A DNA stretch of 56,832 nucleotides from contig JAITSV010000051.1 in assembly GCA_031287575.1 (NCBI GenBank), positions 33,897 through 90,728 on the forward strand, in the 5' to 3' direction. Position 1 is the first letter of the stretch; each line of letters opens with the position of its first letter. The position numbers and the translations under genes are program-made. The notes under the pieces were generated by a model. That model saw only the letters and a program-made list of their open reading frames with translations. It was not told the origin of the DNA and ran no database searches. This stretch comes from Desulfovibrio sp. Lineage in GTDB: Bacteria > Desulfobacterota > Desulfovibrionia > Desulfovibrionales > Desulfovibrionaceae. Shown here in pieces: positions 1 through 8,846 of this stretch.

Positions 1-1917
1 CTCGGCATCGATGGCGGCAAGCTGTTCCTCGAACGGATCGGTCTTTTCGCCTTCGGCGGCGGCTTCGCCGCCTTCATCGGCCGCTGCGTCAGCGGCGCCA
101 GGCGCGGGCGCCTCGGCCACGGCCTCGCCAGGAGCGGCATCGGACGCGCTCTTGTCGGCATCGGCGGTTTCCGCTTCGGCGGCCTTTTCACCGCCGGCTT
201 CCGCCGCTTCCTTCTGGGCGGTGACGGCGGCGCGTTGCGCCTCGAACGCGGCGGTGCGGTCCTCCGGCAGTTGCGGGAAGGTCATGGCCGCCCACAGCAG
301 GATGGAGATCGCCAGAATGACGGTACCAGCCTTCTTGATGTACTGCCAGGTGCGCTCCCAGGTATGGATGAGGATGCCGCGCAGGGTGGGCAGGCGGTAC
401 GGGGGCAGTTCCATGACGAAGGGGGTGGATTCGCCCTTGATCACCGTGGAACGCAGCAGGCGCGAGACGATGAGCGCCATGCCCCAGCCCAGCAGGGTGA
501 GGGCGAACATGGCCTGGGCTTCCTGCTCGGCGAAGAACACCCCCACGAACAGGATGAACACCGGCAGCTTGGCGCCGCAGGTCATGAACGGCGCGGTCAG
601 GATGGTGGCCAGCCGTTCACGCGGGCTGCGCAGGGTGCGCGCGGCCATGACGCCGGGCACGGCGCAGCCGCCCGCGATGCCGCCGGACACGATGTAGGGC
701 ATCACCGAGCAGCCGTGCAGGCCGAACAGGCGGAACACCCTGTCCAGCATGTAGGCCACGCGGGCCATGTAGCCGGAGTCTTCAAGGAAGGCGATCATCA
801 TGAACATCAGCATGATCAGCGGCACGAAGCCCATGACCCCGCCCACGCCGTCGATGATGCCCGAGACCACCAGCGACTTCAGCAGCCCGTCGGGCAGCGT
901 GGCCGATGCCGTCTCGTTCATCCAGCCGAAGAAGGCTTCCACCCAGCCCATGGGGTATTCGCCGATGGCGAAGGTGATTTCGTAGATGCCGTACAGCACG
1001 GCCAGCATGATCACCGGGCCGAGCAGGCGGTGGGTGAGCACGCGATCCATGCGGTCGGAGGCGGCAAGACGCTGCGAAAGCTCGTCGTGGCGGGTCAGCA
1101 CGCCCTGGCGCAGCACGCCGGAAATGTAGCCGTAGCGGTAGTCGGCGATGACGGCTTCGGGGTAGCTGTTCAGGGTGGCTTCCAGGTGGCGGGCCACCTC
1201 GGCGGCCATGGCTTCAAGCTCTGCCGCCAGGGGACCGACGGCGCGGCCCAGGGCGCGAATGTCCTCGTCGCTTTCCAGGTACTTCAGGGCCACCCAGCGG
1301 GCCGGGTACTTTTCGGTAAGGAACCGGGCGGCCTCGATGCGCTCGACCATGCGGGCCAGCACCGGGTCGAGGTCGGGACCGTAGGAGATTTCCAGCGGCT
1401 TCCAGGGGGTGCCGCGCTTGGCGTCGCCGTGGGCGACGGCGGCGGACATCAGGTCCTTCAGGCCTTCGCCGGTGCGGGCCACGGTTTCCACCACGGGCAG
1501 CTCCAGCAGCTGCGACAGGCGCGCGGCGTCGATGCGCAGGCCCTGCTTGCGGGCCTCGTCGATCATGTTCAGGCCAAGGGCCACGGGAATGCCCAGTTCC
1601 ATCAGCTGCACGGCCAGATACAGGTTGCGCTCCAGCGCACCCGAGTTGATGACGTCGATGACCACGTCGGGGCGGTCTTCCACCAGCACGCGGCGGGCCA
1701 CCACTTCTTCCTGGGTGTAGGCGGTAAGCGAATAGGTGCCGGGCAGATCCACCACGCGCACTTCACGCCCGTCCACGCGGGCGATGCCTTCCTTCTTTTC
1801 CACCGTGATGCCGGGGTAGTTGCCCACGTGCTGGCGCGAACCGGTGTACTCGTTGAACGCGGTGGTCTTGCCGGAGTTGGGGTTGCCCGCAAGGGCGACG
1901 ATGACGTTGGCGGACAT
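1..1917 (-). CDS. feoB: Ferrous iron transporter FeoB (partial, C-terminus beyond window)
   Basis: Inner-membrane Fe(II) permease with an N-terminal G-protein domain. The reverse strand is open for 639 codons from the ATG at 1917 to the window edge. G motifs are GNPNSGKT (residues 11-18), a G2 Thr in YPGIT (38), DLPG (57-60) and NMID (117-120), followed by the hydrophobic gate regions. The start lies 2 bp after the feoA stop, so the two are probably co-translated. Just after a hydrophobic segment ending LLWAAMTFPQLP, the last readable ~75 residues are extremely rich in Ala, Glu, Asp and Gly, an insert unlike the usual compact loop. Identity is certain; the length and the end of the insert cannot be judged because the gene runs off the window. 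Confidence 0.95.
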   Translation of the reverse strand, partial: MSANVIVALAGNPNSGKTTAFNEYTGSRQHVGNYPGITVEKKEGIARVDGREVRVVDLPGTYSLTAYTQEEVVARRVLVEDRPDVVIDVINSGALERNLYLAVQLMELGIPVALGLNMIDEARKQGLRIDAARLSQLLELPVVETVARTGEGLKDLMSAAVAHGDAKRGTPWKPLEISYGPDLDPVLARMVERIEAARFLTEKYPARWVALKYLESDEDIRALGRAVGPLAAELEAMAAEVARHLEATLNSYPEAVIADYRYGYISGVLRQGVLTRHDELSQRLAASDRMDRVLTHRLLGPVIMLAVLYGIYEITFAIGEYPMGWVEAFFGWMNETASATLPDGLLKSLVVSGIIDGVGGVMGFVPLIMLMFMMIAFLEDSGYMARVAYMLDRVFRLFGLHGCSVMPYIVSGGIAGGCAVPGVMAARTLRSPRERLATILTAPFMTCGAKLPVFILFVGVFFAEQEAQAMFALTLLGWGMALIVSRLLRSTVIKGESTPFVMELPPYRLPTLRGILIHTWERTWQYIKKAGTVILAISILLWAAMTFPQLPEDRTAAFEAQRAAVTAQKEAAEAGGEKAAEAETADADKSASDAAPGEAVAEAPAPGAADAAADEGGEAAAEGEKTDPFEEQLAAIDAE

Positions 1918-1919
1918 GG

Positions 1920-2177
1920 TTACTCCTGCGGACGGGGCTTGGCGTCGATCTCGACGGCGATGAAGTCGGCCTCGTTGTTGCGCAACGAGAGGGTGAACCC
2001 CTTCAGGCGCAGGGCCACCGGATCCATCAGGGGCGCGCGGCCCATGACCTCCACTTCCGCACCGGGGATCAGCCCCATGTCGCGGATGCGCCGCCCGAGC
2101 TCGCCATGCGCGTCAACCTTGGCGATGCGCGCCCGCTGGCCCACGGCCAGTTGCCGCAGGGGAATGGTTTTGCCCAT
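1920..2177 (-). CDS. feoA: FeoA-family SH3-like protein (feoB-proximal)
   Basis: An 85-residue cytosolic beta-barrel protein thought to modulate FeoB. The family core is visible as LGRRIRDMGLIPGAEVEVM followed by DPVALRLKG. It sits directly upstream of feoB with a 2-bp gap. A Fur-box-like sequence (2226-2240) lies about 50 bp upstream, so the feoA-feoB pair may have its own iron-regulated start as well as reading from the upstream operon. Length is normal for FeoA. Confidence 0.93.
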   Translation of the reverse strand: MGKTIPLRQLAVGQRARIAKVDAHGELGRRIRDMGLIPGAEVEVMGRAPLMDPVALRLKGFTLSLRNNEADFIAVEIDAKPRPQE

Positions 2178-2225
2178 CTTCGTGTCTCCTCCTCGCTGTG
2201 CGCGGGCTGGCTGCCCCCGCGAAAT

Positions 2226-2240
2226 TGAAAATCTTTCTCA
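2226..2240 (-). promoter_or_regulatory. Possible second Fur box upstream of feoA
   Basis: On the minus strand the sequence reads TGAGAAA-G-ATTTTCA, a 7-1-7 arrangement in which 5 of 7 positions are symmetric. It lies in the only AT-rich stretch between the Cys-rich peptide gene and feoA. It is weaker than the site at 3006-3020. Confidence 0.4.
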
Positions 2241-2300
2241 TTGAACGGCGTTAAAAAAAGGCACGGCCCTCGGGCCGGCCATCACCAGCTTGTCGCAGTG

Positions 2301-2501
2301 CTACTTGCCGCAACCGCAGGATGCACCCGGCTTGGAGGCGATGTTGCCCCCTCCGCCGCAGCAGCCCGAACCGCCGGTACCGCCAGAACTGCCAGAGCAG
2401 CCGCAGCCGCACCCGCCCGACTTGCGGAACAGGTACCGCCGCGCGACATAACCTGCCGCCGCCAGCACGATGGCGACGACCACAAGGGTGTCCCAACTCA
2501 T
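2301..2501 (-). CDS. FeoB-associated Cys-rich membrane peptide
   Basis: A 66-residue protein with one N-terminal transmembrane helix (about residues 5-20), a basic stop (RRYLFRK) and a Gly/Cys-rich tail carrying CGCGC, CC and CGC groups. This is the layout of the small FeoB-associated Cys-rich family; its biochemical role is not established. A good ribosome site (AGGAGA) precedes the ATG at 2501. Longer readings upstream in this frame lack a ribosome site and are not supported. It lies between the two feoA genes on the same strand, so it belongs to the feo operon. Confidence 0.85.
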   Translation of the reverse strand: MSWDTLVVVAIVLAAAGYVARRYLFRKSGGCGCGCSGSSGGTGGSGCCGGGGNIASKPGASCGCGK

Positions 2502-2637
2502 ACCTTTCTCCTTGTCGATGACCGTGACTGGATACTGTCGGCGACACCGCGCGACATGCGCGGGGTCCGCCGGGCGCACCCATCCGGCCAGCTTCCGAAG
2601 CAACCGGCCAGAACCGCCCGAAACCGGCTGACGCCCG

Positions 2638-2886
2638 TCAGTCGCGGATCTGCCGACCGGAATGCACCGGTTCGCAGTAGACGTCGCAGGCCAAGGTGTC
2701 GCCCAGCACCAGCGAGGCATCGCGCACCCGGACGCAACATGCGCCCCCTTGCGAGCAGACCTCCAGCTCCGTGCCGGGCGTTATGCCCAGCGCGCACAGC
2801 CTTCCCCGCTCACCCTGCTTGTCGCAGAGACGACGTACCCTGACCCGGCATCCGGCGGGAACATCACTCAACTTGCAACAAGGCAT
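2638..2886 (-). CDS. feoA: Second FeoA-family protein, Cys-rich
   Basis: An 82-residue FeoA paralogue with the core GERGRLCALGITPGTELEV, followed by CVRVRDASLVLG. It differs from the other copy by having seven cysteines (CC near the N-terminus, then C21, C31, C44 and the CC at 50-51 region), which could bind metal or report redox state; that is inference. It is the first gene of the minus-strand feo operon and lies 120 bp downstream of a good Fur-box-like palindrome. Two FeoA paralogues plus a Cys-rich peptide and FeoB is a set known from Desulfovibrio. Confidence 0.88.
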   Translation of the reverse strand: MPCCKLSDVPAGCRVRVRRLCDKQGERGRLCALGITPGTELEVCSQGGACCVRVRDASLVLGDTLACDVYCEPVHSGRQIRD

Positions 2887-3261
2887 ACGCGTCTCCTTGG
2901 TCCGGCCAACACCGACCGTCTGCGCGCACCGCCGATGCCGCGCGGGGCACGGGCAACGGGTGCGGCACCGGGCATGCACGCCCGACACCCCGGTTCTGCA
3001 CCTCCTGAAAATGATTGTCAAGTTCCTTCTCGACAAAAACCGGCACTCCCGCCCCGACAAGCAGCCGCTCACGGTCGGCGCAGCCAGCCACTCCTGCCAG
3101 CACGGCTGCCCGCCCCTGCCAGGCCTGGCCGGGAACTGGACGCGCCCCGCCCGCTGCGGTAGCCTTTCGGTCCGTCGGCGCACCCCGTCCGTATGGCCCG
3201 CGCGGGCAACGGGCACGGCGCCGGACGCGTCAACCACAGCCTCCGCAGGAGCTTTGCCGCA
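2887..3261. other. Divergent intergenic region feo / M20 peptidase
   Basis: 375 bp without a convincing gene. It holds the Fur-box-like palindrome at 3006-3020 and the ribosome site (AGGAGC, 3247-3252) of the M20 peptidase. The rest is GC-rich; no clear -35/-10 pair was seen. Confidence 0.7.
3006..3020 (-). promoter_or_regulatory. Fur box upstream of the feo operon
   Basis: TGAAAAT-G-ATTGTCA is a 7-1-7 palindrome with 6 of 7 symmetric positions and closely resembles the Fur consensus TGATAAT-N-ATTATCA. It is placed 120 bp upstream of the first feo gene in the region divergent from the M20 peptidase gene, so Fe(II)-Fur repression of feo is expected. Confidence 0.75.
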
Positions 3262-4581
3262 ATGCCTCAATCCACAGCCCCCGATGCCGTCGCGCCAAAT
3301 GCGCCAGCCACGCCAGCCACGCCAGTCGCGCCAGACGTACCTTCGGGCACCGGGTCCGCGGACACCTTCGCCCGTTTCGCGGAGCAGGCCCGCGCCTGCC
3401 TGCCATCCGGCCTGGACGGCCCCACCGCTTCGGACATCGCCGACATGGTAGCGCTGACCGCCCGGCTCATGGCCATCCGATCCACGGCCTCGCGCCCGGC
3501 GGAACTGGCCCGCTGCGCGGACGTCATCGCCGCATGGCTGGCCGACAACGGCATCCCCTGCACCCGCATGGAGCACGAGGGGGTGCCCTCGCTGCTGGCG
3601 GGCAATCCGGCTCACGCCGCGCCACTGGCCCTGCTGGTGCATTTCGACGTGGTGGACGGCGCTGACACCATGTTCACCCCGCGCCTTGACGCCGCGACGG
3701 GCGTGCTGCACGGGCGCGGCAGCATCGACGACAAGTATGCCGTGGCCGTGGCCCTGGTGCTGTGCCGCCGCTGCCTGCGCGAGCTTGCCGCGCGCGGCCA
3801 GGGGCCGCAGGCCCTGCCCCTGGTGCTGGTGATCACCGGCGACGAGGAAACCGGCGGACGCAATGGCGCCTTCCGCGTGCTGCCGCACGTCCGGGCCGGC
3901 TTCTGCGTGGCCCTGGACGGCGGCTCGCCGGGCTCGGTCATCATCAAGGAAAAGGGCGCCATCGACCTGGTGCTTACGGCGCGGGGCAAAAGCGCCCACG
4001 GCGCCCGGCCCTGGCTGGGCGAAAACGCCGTGGATGCGCTGGTGCGCGACTACGAGGCGCTGAAGCCCCTCTTTCCCGGCCTGTATCCGCAACCGGCGGG
4101 GCTGGCGGAATCGGGCACGCCTCCATCCCCCGCCGCGCCCCCGCAGGCGGAAGCCCACTGGCACCGCACCCTGAACCTGGGCCTGCTGCACGCGGGCACG
4201 GCGGTGAACCAGGTGCCCGGCGAAGCCGTGGCCCATCTGGACGTGCGTTACACGGAACACGACGATCCCCACCAACTGGTGGCCGACATGCGTGCCGCCG
4301 TACGGGGGGAACTGGCCGTCACCCGCATGGAGCCGCTGTTCGTCACCGGCGAGACCCCGTGGCTGGACAGGCTGTTGCGCCACGCCCCCGGCACGGCCAC
4401 CGGCTGCGCCCACGGGGCCAGCGATGCCCGGTTCCTGACCGACCTTTCCATGGCCGGGGTGGTCTGGGGCGCGGAAGGCGAAACCAGCCAGCATACCGAC
4501 CGCGAGCACCTGCTGGTTCCCAGCCTGGTGCCCGTATACCGGGCCCTGCTGGCCCTGGCGCGCGAAGCGGCCAACGGATAG
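3262..4581 (+). CDS. M20-family metallopeptidase / deacylase
   Basis: A 439-residue cytosolic zinc hydrolase of the ArgE/DapE/PepV superfamily. The HxD metal/catalytic pair is H127-F-D129. The second metal Asp lies in GRGSIDDK (156-157), the catalytic and metal Glu pair is in GDEETGG (195-196), and the late His is in QHTDRE (about 411). The ATG at 3262 is chosen because CAGGAGC precedes it; an upstream in-frame ATG at 3193 has no ribosome site. The first 30 residues are an Ala/Pro/Thr linker with ATP tandem repeats. The substrate is unknown. The OppD-like ATPase 70 bp downstream on the same strand suggests peptide or acylated amino acid use. Confidence 0.88.
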   Translation: MPQSTAPDAVAPNAPATPATPVAPDVPSGTGSADTFARFAEQARACLPSGLDGPTASDIADMVALTARLMAIRSTASRPAELARCADVIAAWLADNGIPCTRMEHEGVPSLLAGNPAHAAPLALLVHFDVVDGADTMFTPRLDAATGVLHGRGSIDDKYAVAVALVLCRRCLRELAARGQGPQALPLVLVITGDEETGGRNGAFRVLPHVRAGFCVALDGGSPGSVIIKEKGAIDLVLTARGKSAHGARPWLGENAVDALVRDYEALKPLFPGLYPQPAGLAESGTPPSPAAPPQAEAHWHRTLNLGLLHAGTAVNQVPGEAVAHLDVRYTEHDDPHQLVADMRAAVRGELAVTRMEPLFVTGETPWLDRLLRHAPGTATGCAHGASDARFLTDLSMAGVVWGAEGETSQHTDREHLLVPSLVPVYRALLALAREAANG

Positions 4582-4651
4582 CCCGGCGCCAACCCTTCGC
4601 CCCCCTTTCACCGCACTGGCGGCATCACCCGGAAACAGCTACAGGCCAGAC

Positions 4652-5749
4652 ATGACCGACGACAACGGAACATCCCGAATGGCAGCCGGAACGGAACATC
4701 TGCTGGACGTGCGCGACCTGACCGTGGAATTTCCGGGGCGGCCCGACACGGACGGCACGCCGGGCGCACCCCTGCGCGCCGTGGCGGGGGTATCCTTTTC
4801 CATAGCGCCTGGGGGCACCCTGTGCCTGGTGGGCGAATCGGGCTGCGGCAAGAGCATGACCGCGCTGGCCCTGCTGCGCCTGGTGCCCGAACCGGGGTGC
4901 ATCGCCTCCGGGTCGGTGCGGCTGGAAGGGCGGGAACTGCTGGCCCTGCCGGAACAGGACATGCGCAGGGTGCGCGGGCGCAGCATCTCGATGATCTTCC
5001 AGGAACCCATGACCTCGCTGAACCCGGTGTTCCGGGTGGGCGAGCAGATCGCCGAGGGACTGCGGCTGCATCTGGGCCTTTCCCGGTCCGATGCCGCCGC
5101 GCGCGCCGTGGACCTGCTGCGCCAGGTGGGCATTCCCTCGCCGGAACTGCGCGCCCGCGACTTTCCGCACCAGATGAGCGGCGGCATGCGCCAGCGGGTG
5201 ATGATCGCCATGGCCCTGGCCTGCGACCCCCGCCTGCTCATCGCCGACGAGCCCACCACCGCGCTGGACGTGACCATCCAGCGCCAGATATTGCGCCTGA
5301 TGCGCGACCTTGCGGCCCGCGGGGGGGCATCGGTGCTGCTGATCACCCACGACCTGGGAGTGGTGGCGGAAACCGCCGACCATGTGGCCGTGATGTACGC
5401 CGGTCGGATCATGGAGCATGCGCCGGTGGGCGACTTTTTCGCACGTCCGCTGCACCCCTACGCACAGGGGTTGATGCGCTCGGTGCCGCAGGCCGTTTCC
5501 GGACCGCGCGCCGAACGGCTGTCGGCCATTCCGGGCACGGTGCCGCCGCTGTGGGCGCTGCCGTCCGGCTGTACCTTCCGCGACCGCTGCCCGCATGCCT
5601 TCGCGCGGTGCGCCGAACAGGAACCGCCCCTGCTGGCCATGCCTCCGCGGGCAGCCGACGCCGACGCTCTCCCCGCTCTCCCCGCTCTCACTGACGACGC
5701 GGCGCATGCGCACGGCGTACGCTGCTGGCTGCATGCCCCCAAGGAATGA
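4652..5749 (+). CDS. OppD/DppD-type ABC transporter ATP-binding protein
   Basis: A 365-residue ATPase of oligopeptide/dipeptide/nickel importers. Walker A is GESGCGKS (61-68), the signature is MSGGMRQR (from 175), and Walker B is [12 protein letters not shown] (about 193-204). The C-terminal oligopeptide-transporter extension carries the Cys-containing [12 protein letters not shown], which in relatives binds an Fe-S cluster. The C-terminus has an in-frame LPALPAL tandem repeat. Neither permeases nor a DppF partner lie in the window, so it must work with subunits encoded elsewhere or be an orphan. It probably shares a transcript with the M20 peptidase. Confidence 0.92.
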   Translation: MTDDNGTSRMAAGTEHLLDVRDLTVEFPGRPDTDGTPGAPLRAVAGVSFSIAPGGTLCLVGESGCGKSMTALALLRLVPEPGCIASGSVRLEGRELLALPEQDMRRVRGRSISMIFQEPMTSLNPVFRVGEQIAEGLRLHLGLSRSDAAARAVDLLRQVGIPSPELRARDFPHQMSGGMRQRVMIAMALACDPRLLIADEPTTALDVTIQRQILRLMRDLAARGGASVLLITHDLGVVAETADHVAVMYAGRIMEHAPVGDFFARPLHPYAQGLMRSVPQAVSGPRAERLSAIPGTVPPLWALPSGCTFRDRCPHAFARCAEQEPPLLAMPPRAADADALPALPALTDDAAHAHGVRCWLHAPKE

Positions 5750-6077
5750 CGGTCACGTCCCGAACCGCCGGGCTTAGCCCCGCCATGTCTGCAGGAAGCG
5801 TCCCGCAGTACGCCGCCCGTGCCTCCGCATCGCCTCCAAACGCACCATGCAGACGGTCCGCGCCGCATGCGCCTGCACAACAGCGCACAAGCACGCCACG
5901 TTACCGCCATGCTCGTTGCGGTGACACTGTCGTGCACGCGCCCTCGCTCACTCCACCCTACGTTATAATGGGGAATAACCCTACTGAGACGAAAGCAGGT
6001 TTACAATTCCACCGGGGGCACATATAACGTACCGTGTTATTTTCAGACCAGCCACATCATAGTCAAAGGCTGCCGAC
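5750..6077. other. Intergenic region before the response regulator
   Basis: 328 bp with no convincing gene. Composition changes from GC-rich to AT-richer after 5940. A TATAAT hexamer at 5964-5969 is a plausible -10 element for the response regulator, but no good -35 is placed 16-18 bp upstream. A long 5' leader of about 100 bp would follow. Confidence 0.45.
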
Positions 6078-6728
6078 ATGTCGAAAACAGTTGTGCTCGT
6101 CGAAGACCTCGATATCGTCCGTGAGGGGCTGAAGGCCCTGCTCGGGGCGTATCCCGCGTTCACCATCGTGGGAGAAGCCCCGGACGGCATCCAGGCCCTG
6201 AAAATCGTTGAAAAGCACATGCCGGATATAGTGCTCATGGACCTGACGCTGCCGCTCATGGACGGCACGGAAGCCATCCGCGAAATCAAGCGGCGTTGCG
6301 AGCGCACCAAGGTACTGGCGCTGACCGCCCACAAGAAGGACAGCCTGATCTACCGCACCCTCAGCGCGGGTGCCGACGGCTACGTACTGAAAAACGTTTC
6401 CAGCGACATCCTGGTGCAGGCCATGGAAACGGTACTTTCCGGGCGCCGGTACATCAGCCCGGAAATTTCCGAACTGCTTATCGAAGACTTTCTGCGCCAT
6501 GGCCGCCGCGAAAGCGGATCGCTGCTGGACCTCTTGAGCGACCGCGAAAAGCAGGTGCTGAAGCTGGTGGCCGAAGGACACGGCAACAAGATGATCGCCG
6601 ACAAGCTGTGCATCAGCCACAAGACCGTGGAAAAGCACAAGGCCAACCTGAAGCGCAAGCTGGGTGCCGACAGCACGGCGGAACTGGTCAGCTTCGCCAT
6701 CGAGCACGGGCTGACCGTCACGCCGTAG
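6078..6728 (+). CDS. NarL/LuxR-type response regulator
   Basis: A 216-residue two-domain regulator. The receiver has the acidic pair E9-D10, the phospho-acceptor D55 in VLMDLTLP and the conserved Thr/Lys region LALTAHKK. The C-terminal LuxR helix-turn-helix spans about 150-212 (LSDREKQVLKLVAEG, then MIADKLCISHKTVEKH). No histidine kinase is adjacent. The neighbour on the opposite strand carries an Hpt domain and could be a phosphorelay partner, although the two genes are convergent. DNA targets are unknown. Confidence 0.93.
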   Translation: MSKTVVLVEDLDIVREGLKALLGAYPAFTIVGEAPDGIQALKIVEKHMPDIVLMDLTLPLMDGTEAIREIKRRCERTKVLALTAHKKDSLIYRTLSAGADGYVLKNVSSDILVQAMETVLSGRRYISPEISELLIEDFLRHGRRESGSLLDLLSDREKQVLKLVAEGHGNKMIADKLCISHKTVEKHKANLKRKLGADSTAELVSFAIEHGLTVTP

Positions 6729-6771
6729 CCGAAAGGCACTCTGCCCTGCCAACTCCGAACAATTGCGGAAC

Positions 6772-6805
6772 GACGGGCCGGACTCCACCGCGAGTCCGGC
6801 CCGTC
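6772..6805. terminator. Bidirectional hairpin between convergent genes
   Basis: A perfect 14-bp stem (GACGGGCCGGACTC pairing with GAGTCCGGCCCGTC) with a 6-nt loop, 44 bp after the response regulator stop and 37 bp after the end of the Hpt gene on the other strand. There is no long T-run. Confidence 0.75.
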
Positions 6806-6841
6806 GATGCATTTCACGGCGGAAAGAATATGGCGGGACGG

Positions 6842-7771
6842 CTATTCCCGACGCGGCGATTCCTGCGTGCCCGTCAGGGGGGACTGCTCGGGCGGGCCGA
6901 TCTGCGTGCCCCCAGTGGATTGCCCCGACTGGCCCGACTGGCCAGATTGCCCCAGCATGACGGACAAGGCAGACAAGGCGGCCCGCAGCCAGGCCAGGGC
7001 ATCGGAGGCCGCGGCGATGTCGGCGGACCGGGCAGCACATTCCAGTGCCGCCGCGCAGGCGGCCCATTCCGGCATGGCGTAGTTGGCCGCCATGCCGCAC
7101 ACGGTGTGCGCCACGCGGGCCAGCAACGCCATGTCGCCCGCATGCAGCGCATCGCCCGCCTGACCGGTGAGCGCTTCTGCCGTGTGCAACACACCGGGCA
7201 GCAACGGACGCAGCATCTCCGGCATGGCCACGATCAGGGCCGCACCGCAAAGCCGCTGGCCGGACGGCACGCCGGGTTCGGCCACACGGCGCAGTTGGCC
7301 GCACCGGGCCAGCGCCAGCGCCACGTCGGCAAGGTCCACATATCCGGATGCGTGGGCGAGGCCGGAAGCTTCGGTGCCGTGGGGCTGGCCAGGCGCCGGA
7401 ACGTTCTCGCCGTCCACGCCGTGGGGGCATACCTCGGCCACCGGAACAGCCTCCCAGCCGCGAGGCAGGGCGGCGCCCGCCCCGGCAAGCCGCGCCACCA
7501 GGCGCGCAGACGGTACGGGCATGCCGGATGCGCCAGATATGGCAGGCACGCATGGCGCATCCTTCAGGCTTCCGGCATGCACATGCGTCCCCGGCAGCAG
7601 CAGAACCAACTGCGCCGCCAGGGCCTTGCGCACGGATGGACGCGCGTCACACACCAGCACGAGGAGTTGCCCCGTGTCCGTTCCCGGCGCGGCCGCATCG
7701 GCATACGCCTGATCCGGGTCTTCTCGTCGATTCGGGGATGGCGTGGCGCCACCTTCCCTGGCCTTGGGCAT
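6842..7771 (-). CDS. Protein with degenerate receiver-like region and Hpt phosphotransfer domain
   Basis: 309 residues. The N-terminal part (about 35-170) starts LLVLVCDARPSVRKAL and ends VDLADVALAL, resembling a receiver fold without a clear phospho-acceptor Asp in its usual context. The C-terminal part has the Hpt signature HTVCGMAANYAM with the phospho-accepting His at 222 in a helical bundle (about 195-270). The tail is low complexity, with (GQS) repeats from a 9-bp tandem array. Hpt proteins relay phosphate between hybrid kinases and response regulators; here the candidate output is the convergent NarL-type regulator. The domain assignment of the N-terminus is tentative and the Hpt call is good. 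A start at 7771 is assumed. Confidence 0.65.
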   Translation of the reverse strand: MPKAREGGATPSPNRREDPDQAYADAAAPGTDTGQLLVLVCDARPSVRKALAAQLVLLLPGTHVHAGSLKDAPCVPAISGASGMPVPSARLVARLAGAGAALPRGWEAVPVAEVCPHGVDGENVPAPGQPHGTEASGLAHASGYVDLADVALALARCGQLRRVAEPGVPSGQRLCGAALIVAMPEMLRPLLPGVLHTAEALTGQAGDALHAGDMALLARVAHTVCGMAANYAMPEWAACAAALECAARSADIAAASDALAWLRAALSALSVMLGQSGQSGQSGQSTGGTQIGPPEQSPLTGTQESPRRE

Positions 7772-7962
7772 CGTGTCTCCTCTCCCCCGGTGGACGGAAC
7801 GCCGCCGCGTCCCCGCCCGATGTCTGCTTCGGTGCTATCGGCAGGCATGAGCCTTTGCCTTAGCCCGACCCGACATGCAAGTATTTTTCCGCGCCCGCCA
7901 ACGGCATTCGGGACAAGGAAGGGCGAGACGACCAGGATTCGCAAGGTTTTTGAAAAAAACGC

Positions 7963-7991
7963 TTGCCAACCCAACGACGTTTGGCTAGAAG
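7963..7991 (+). promoter_or_regulatory. Sigma-70 type promoter of tRNA-Leu
   Basis: TTGCCA (7963-7968) and TAGAAG (7986-7991) are separated by 17 bp. The -10 element ends 10 bp before the first tRNA base, the expected geometry for a stable RNA promoter. Confidence 0.6.
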
Positions 7992-8001
7992 ACCCTCCTG
8001 C

Positions 8002-8088
8002 GCCGAAGTGGTGGAATTGGTAGACACGCTAGGTTCAGGGTCTAGTGGGGGTTCCCCCGTGGGAGTTCGACTCTCCCCTTCGGCACCA
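8002..8088 (+). tRNA. tRNA-Leu(CAG)
   Basis: An 87-nt class II tRNA with encoded CCA. The acceptor arm GCCGAAG pairs with CTTCGGC, followed by discriminator A and CCA. The anticodon loop TTCAGGG gives anticodon CAG, reading CUG, the main leucine codon of this GC-rich genome. The long variable arm and TTCGA T-loop are present. No duplicate of its 3' end was noticed elsewhere in the window, so there is no sign of an integrated element. Confidence 0.95.
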
Positions 8089-8096
8089 TCGACGGT

Positions 8097-8124
8097 AAAG
8101 GTCCCGGCATTCGCCGGGACCTTT
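8097..8124 (+). terminator. Rho-independent terminator of tRNA-Leu
   Basis: A perfect 12-bp stem (AAAGGTCCCGGC / GCCGGGACCTTT) with an ATTC loop, 8 bp after the tRNA CCA, followed by a T-containing run. Confidence 0.9.
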
Positions 8125-8846
8125 CTGCGTTTTGAGCCCCTCTCCGCCCATCGGCCCTCGTTTTCCCGCTCCACTCCCCAGCCCCGCCCGCCCAACCGTC
8201 TGACCGATGCCGCGCACTCGCGCGACAACTTGTTGCAGGACAGGACGTTGCGGGCCGTGTCGTCCATCGTACGGCAACATTTCCGCAAACGCGCATGGCG
8301 CGTTTCGCCATGGGGGGCGCCCGCCCATGCCGCTCCCCATAAAATCATCCGAAACATCACCAGCAATTTCGTTACAAGGTGATCGCCCCCCTTCACCATG
8401 TATCGTAGTGATACCCTTACCTTTCAGCATGCAACGCAACCAAGAATGCCGTGCGGCAGGCCGACCGGGTTTTGCAGTGGGCTGCGAGATGGTGAGTAGT
8501 CTTTTTTCTAGAAAAGTTATAACACGCTTGCGCGGCAGCCAAATGCCGCTGCAAGGCCAGAGCCGCTTAGAGGGGGGGGATTCGCCGGGCCGCAGGGGGG
8601 GCCTTTCGCCCCGGCGCATTCCACACATCCATACGAGCAGAACCGGACGGACACCTCGCCGTCATAACCCACCACTACCATTACCGGTACTGACGGGTCA
8701 TGGCGAGCGGTCGGCTTCGTCGCGCGGAACGCCTCACCGCCACGGCGGTGGGCATCCACGCGGCATGCCCGGGCCTTGCGATACGGCACGACAACAACGG
8801 GTGGGCCCCGCGCCCCCCGTGAAACCGTAATCGGGATGGTGGTTCC
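8125..8846. other. Gene-free region between tRNA-Leu and the pilus locus
   Basis: 722 bp where no reading frame looks like a protein. Seen in it are a GTATC-N5-GATAC palindrome (8400-8414), a locally AT-rich stretch with TATAAC at 8518-8523 that could be a -10 element, and a GC hairpin CGCCGGG/CCCGGCG (8583-8616). The region probably carries the promoter of the pilus locus and a long leader; nothing more definite can be said. Confidence 0.5.

Noticed and set aside
235-2244. A 669-codon plus-strand open frame opposite feoB and feoA
   Set aside because: Antisense shadow of GC-rich genes; its His/Gln/Gly-rich translation matches no protein type, while the minus strand encodes recognisable FeoB and FeoA.
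8002-8846. tRNA-Leu as attachment site of an integrated element
   Set aside because: No integrase gene and no second copy of the tRNA 3' end was noticed in the window; the downstream genes look like resident pilus genes.
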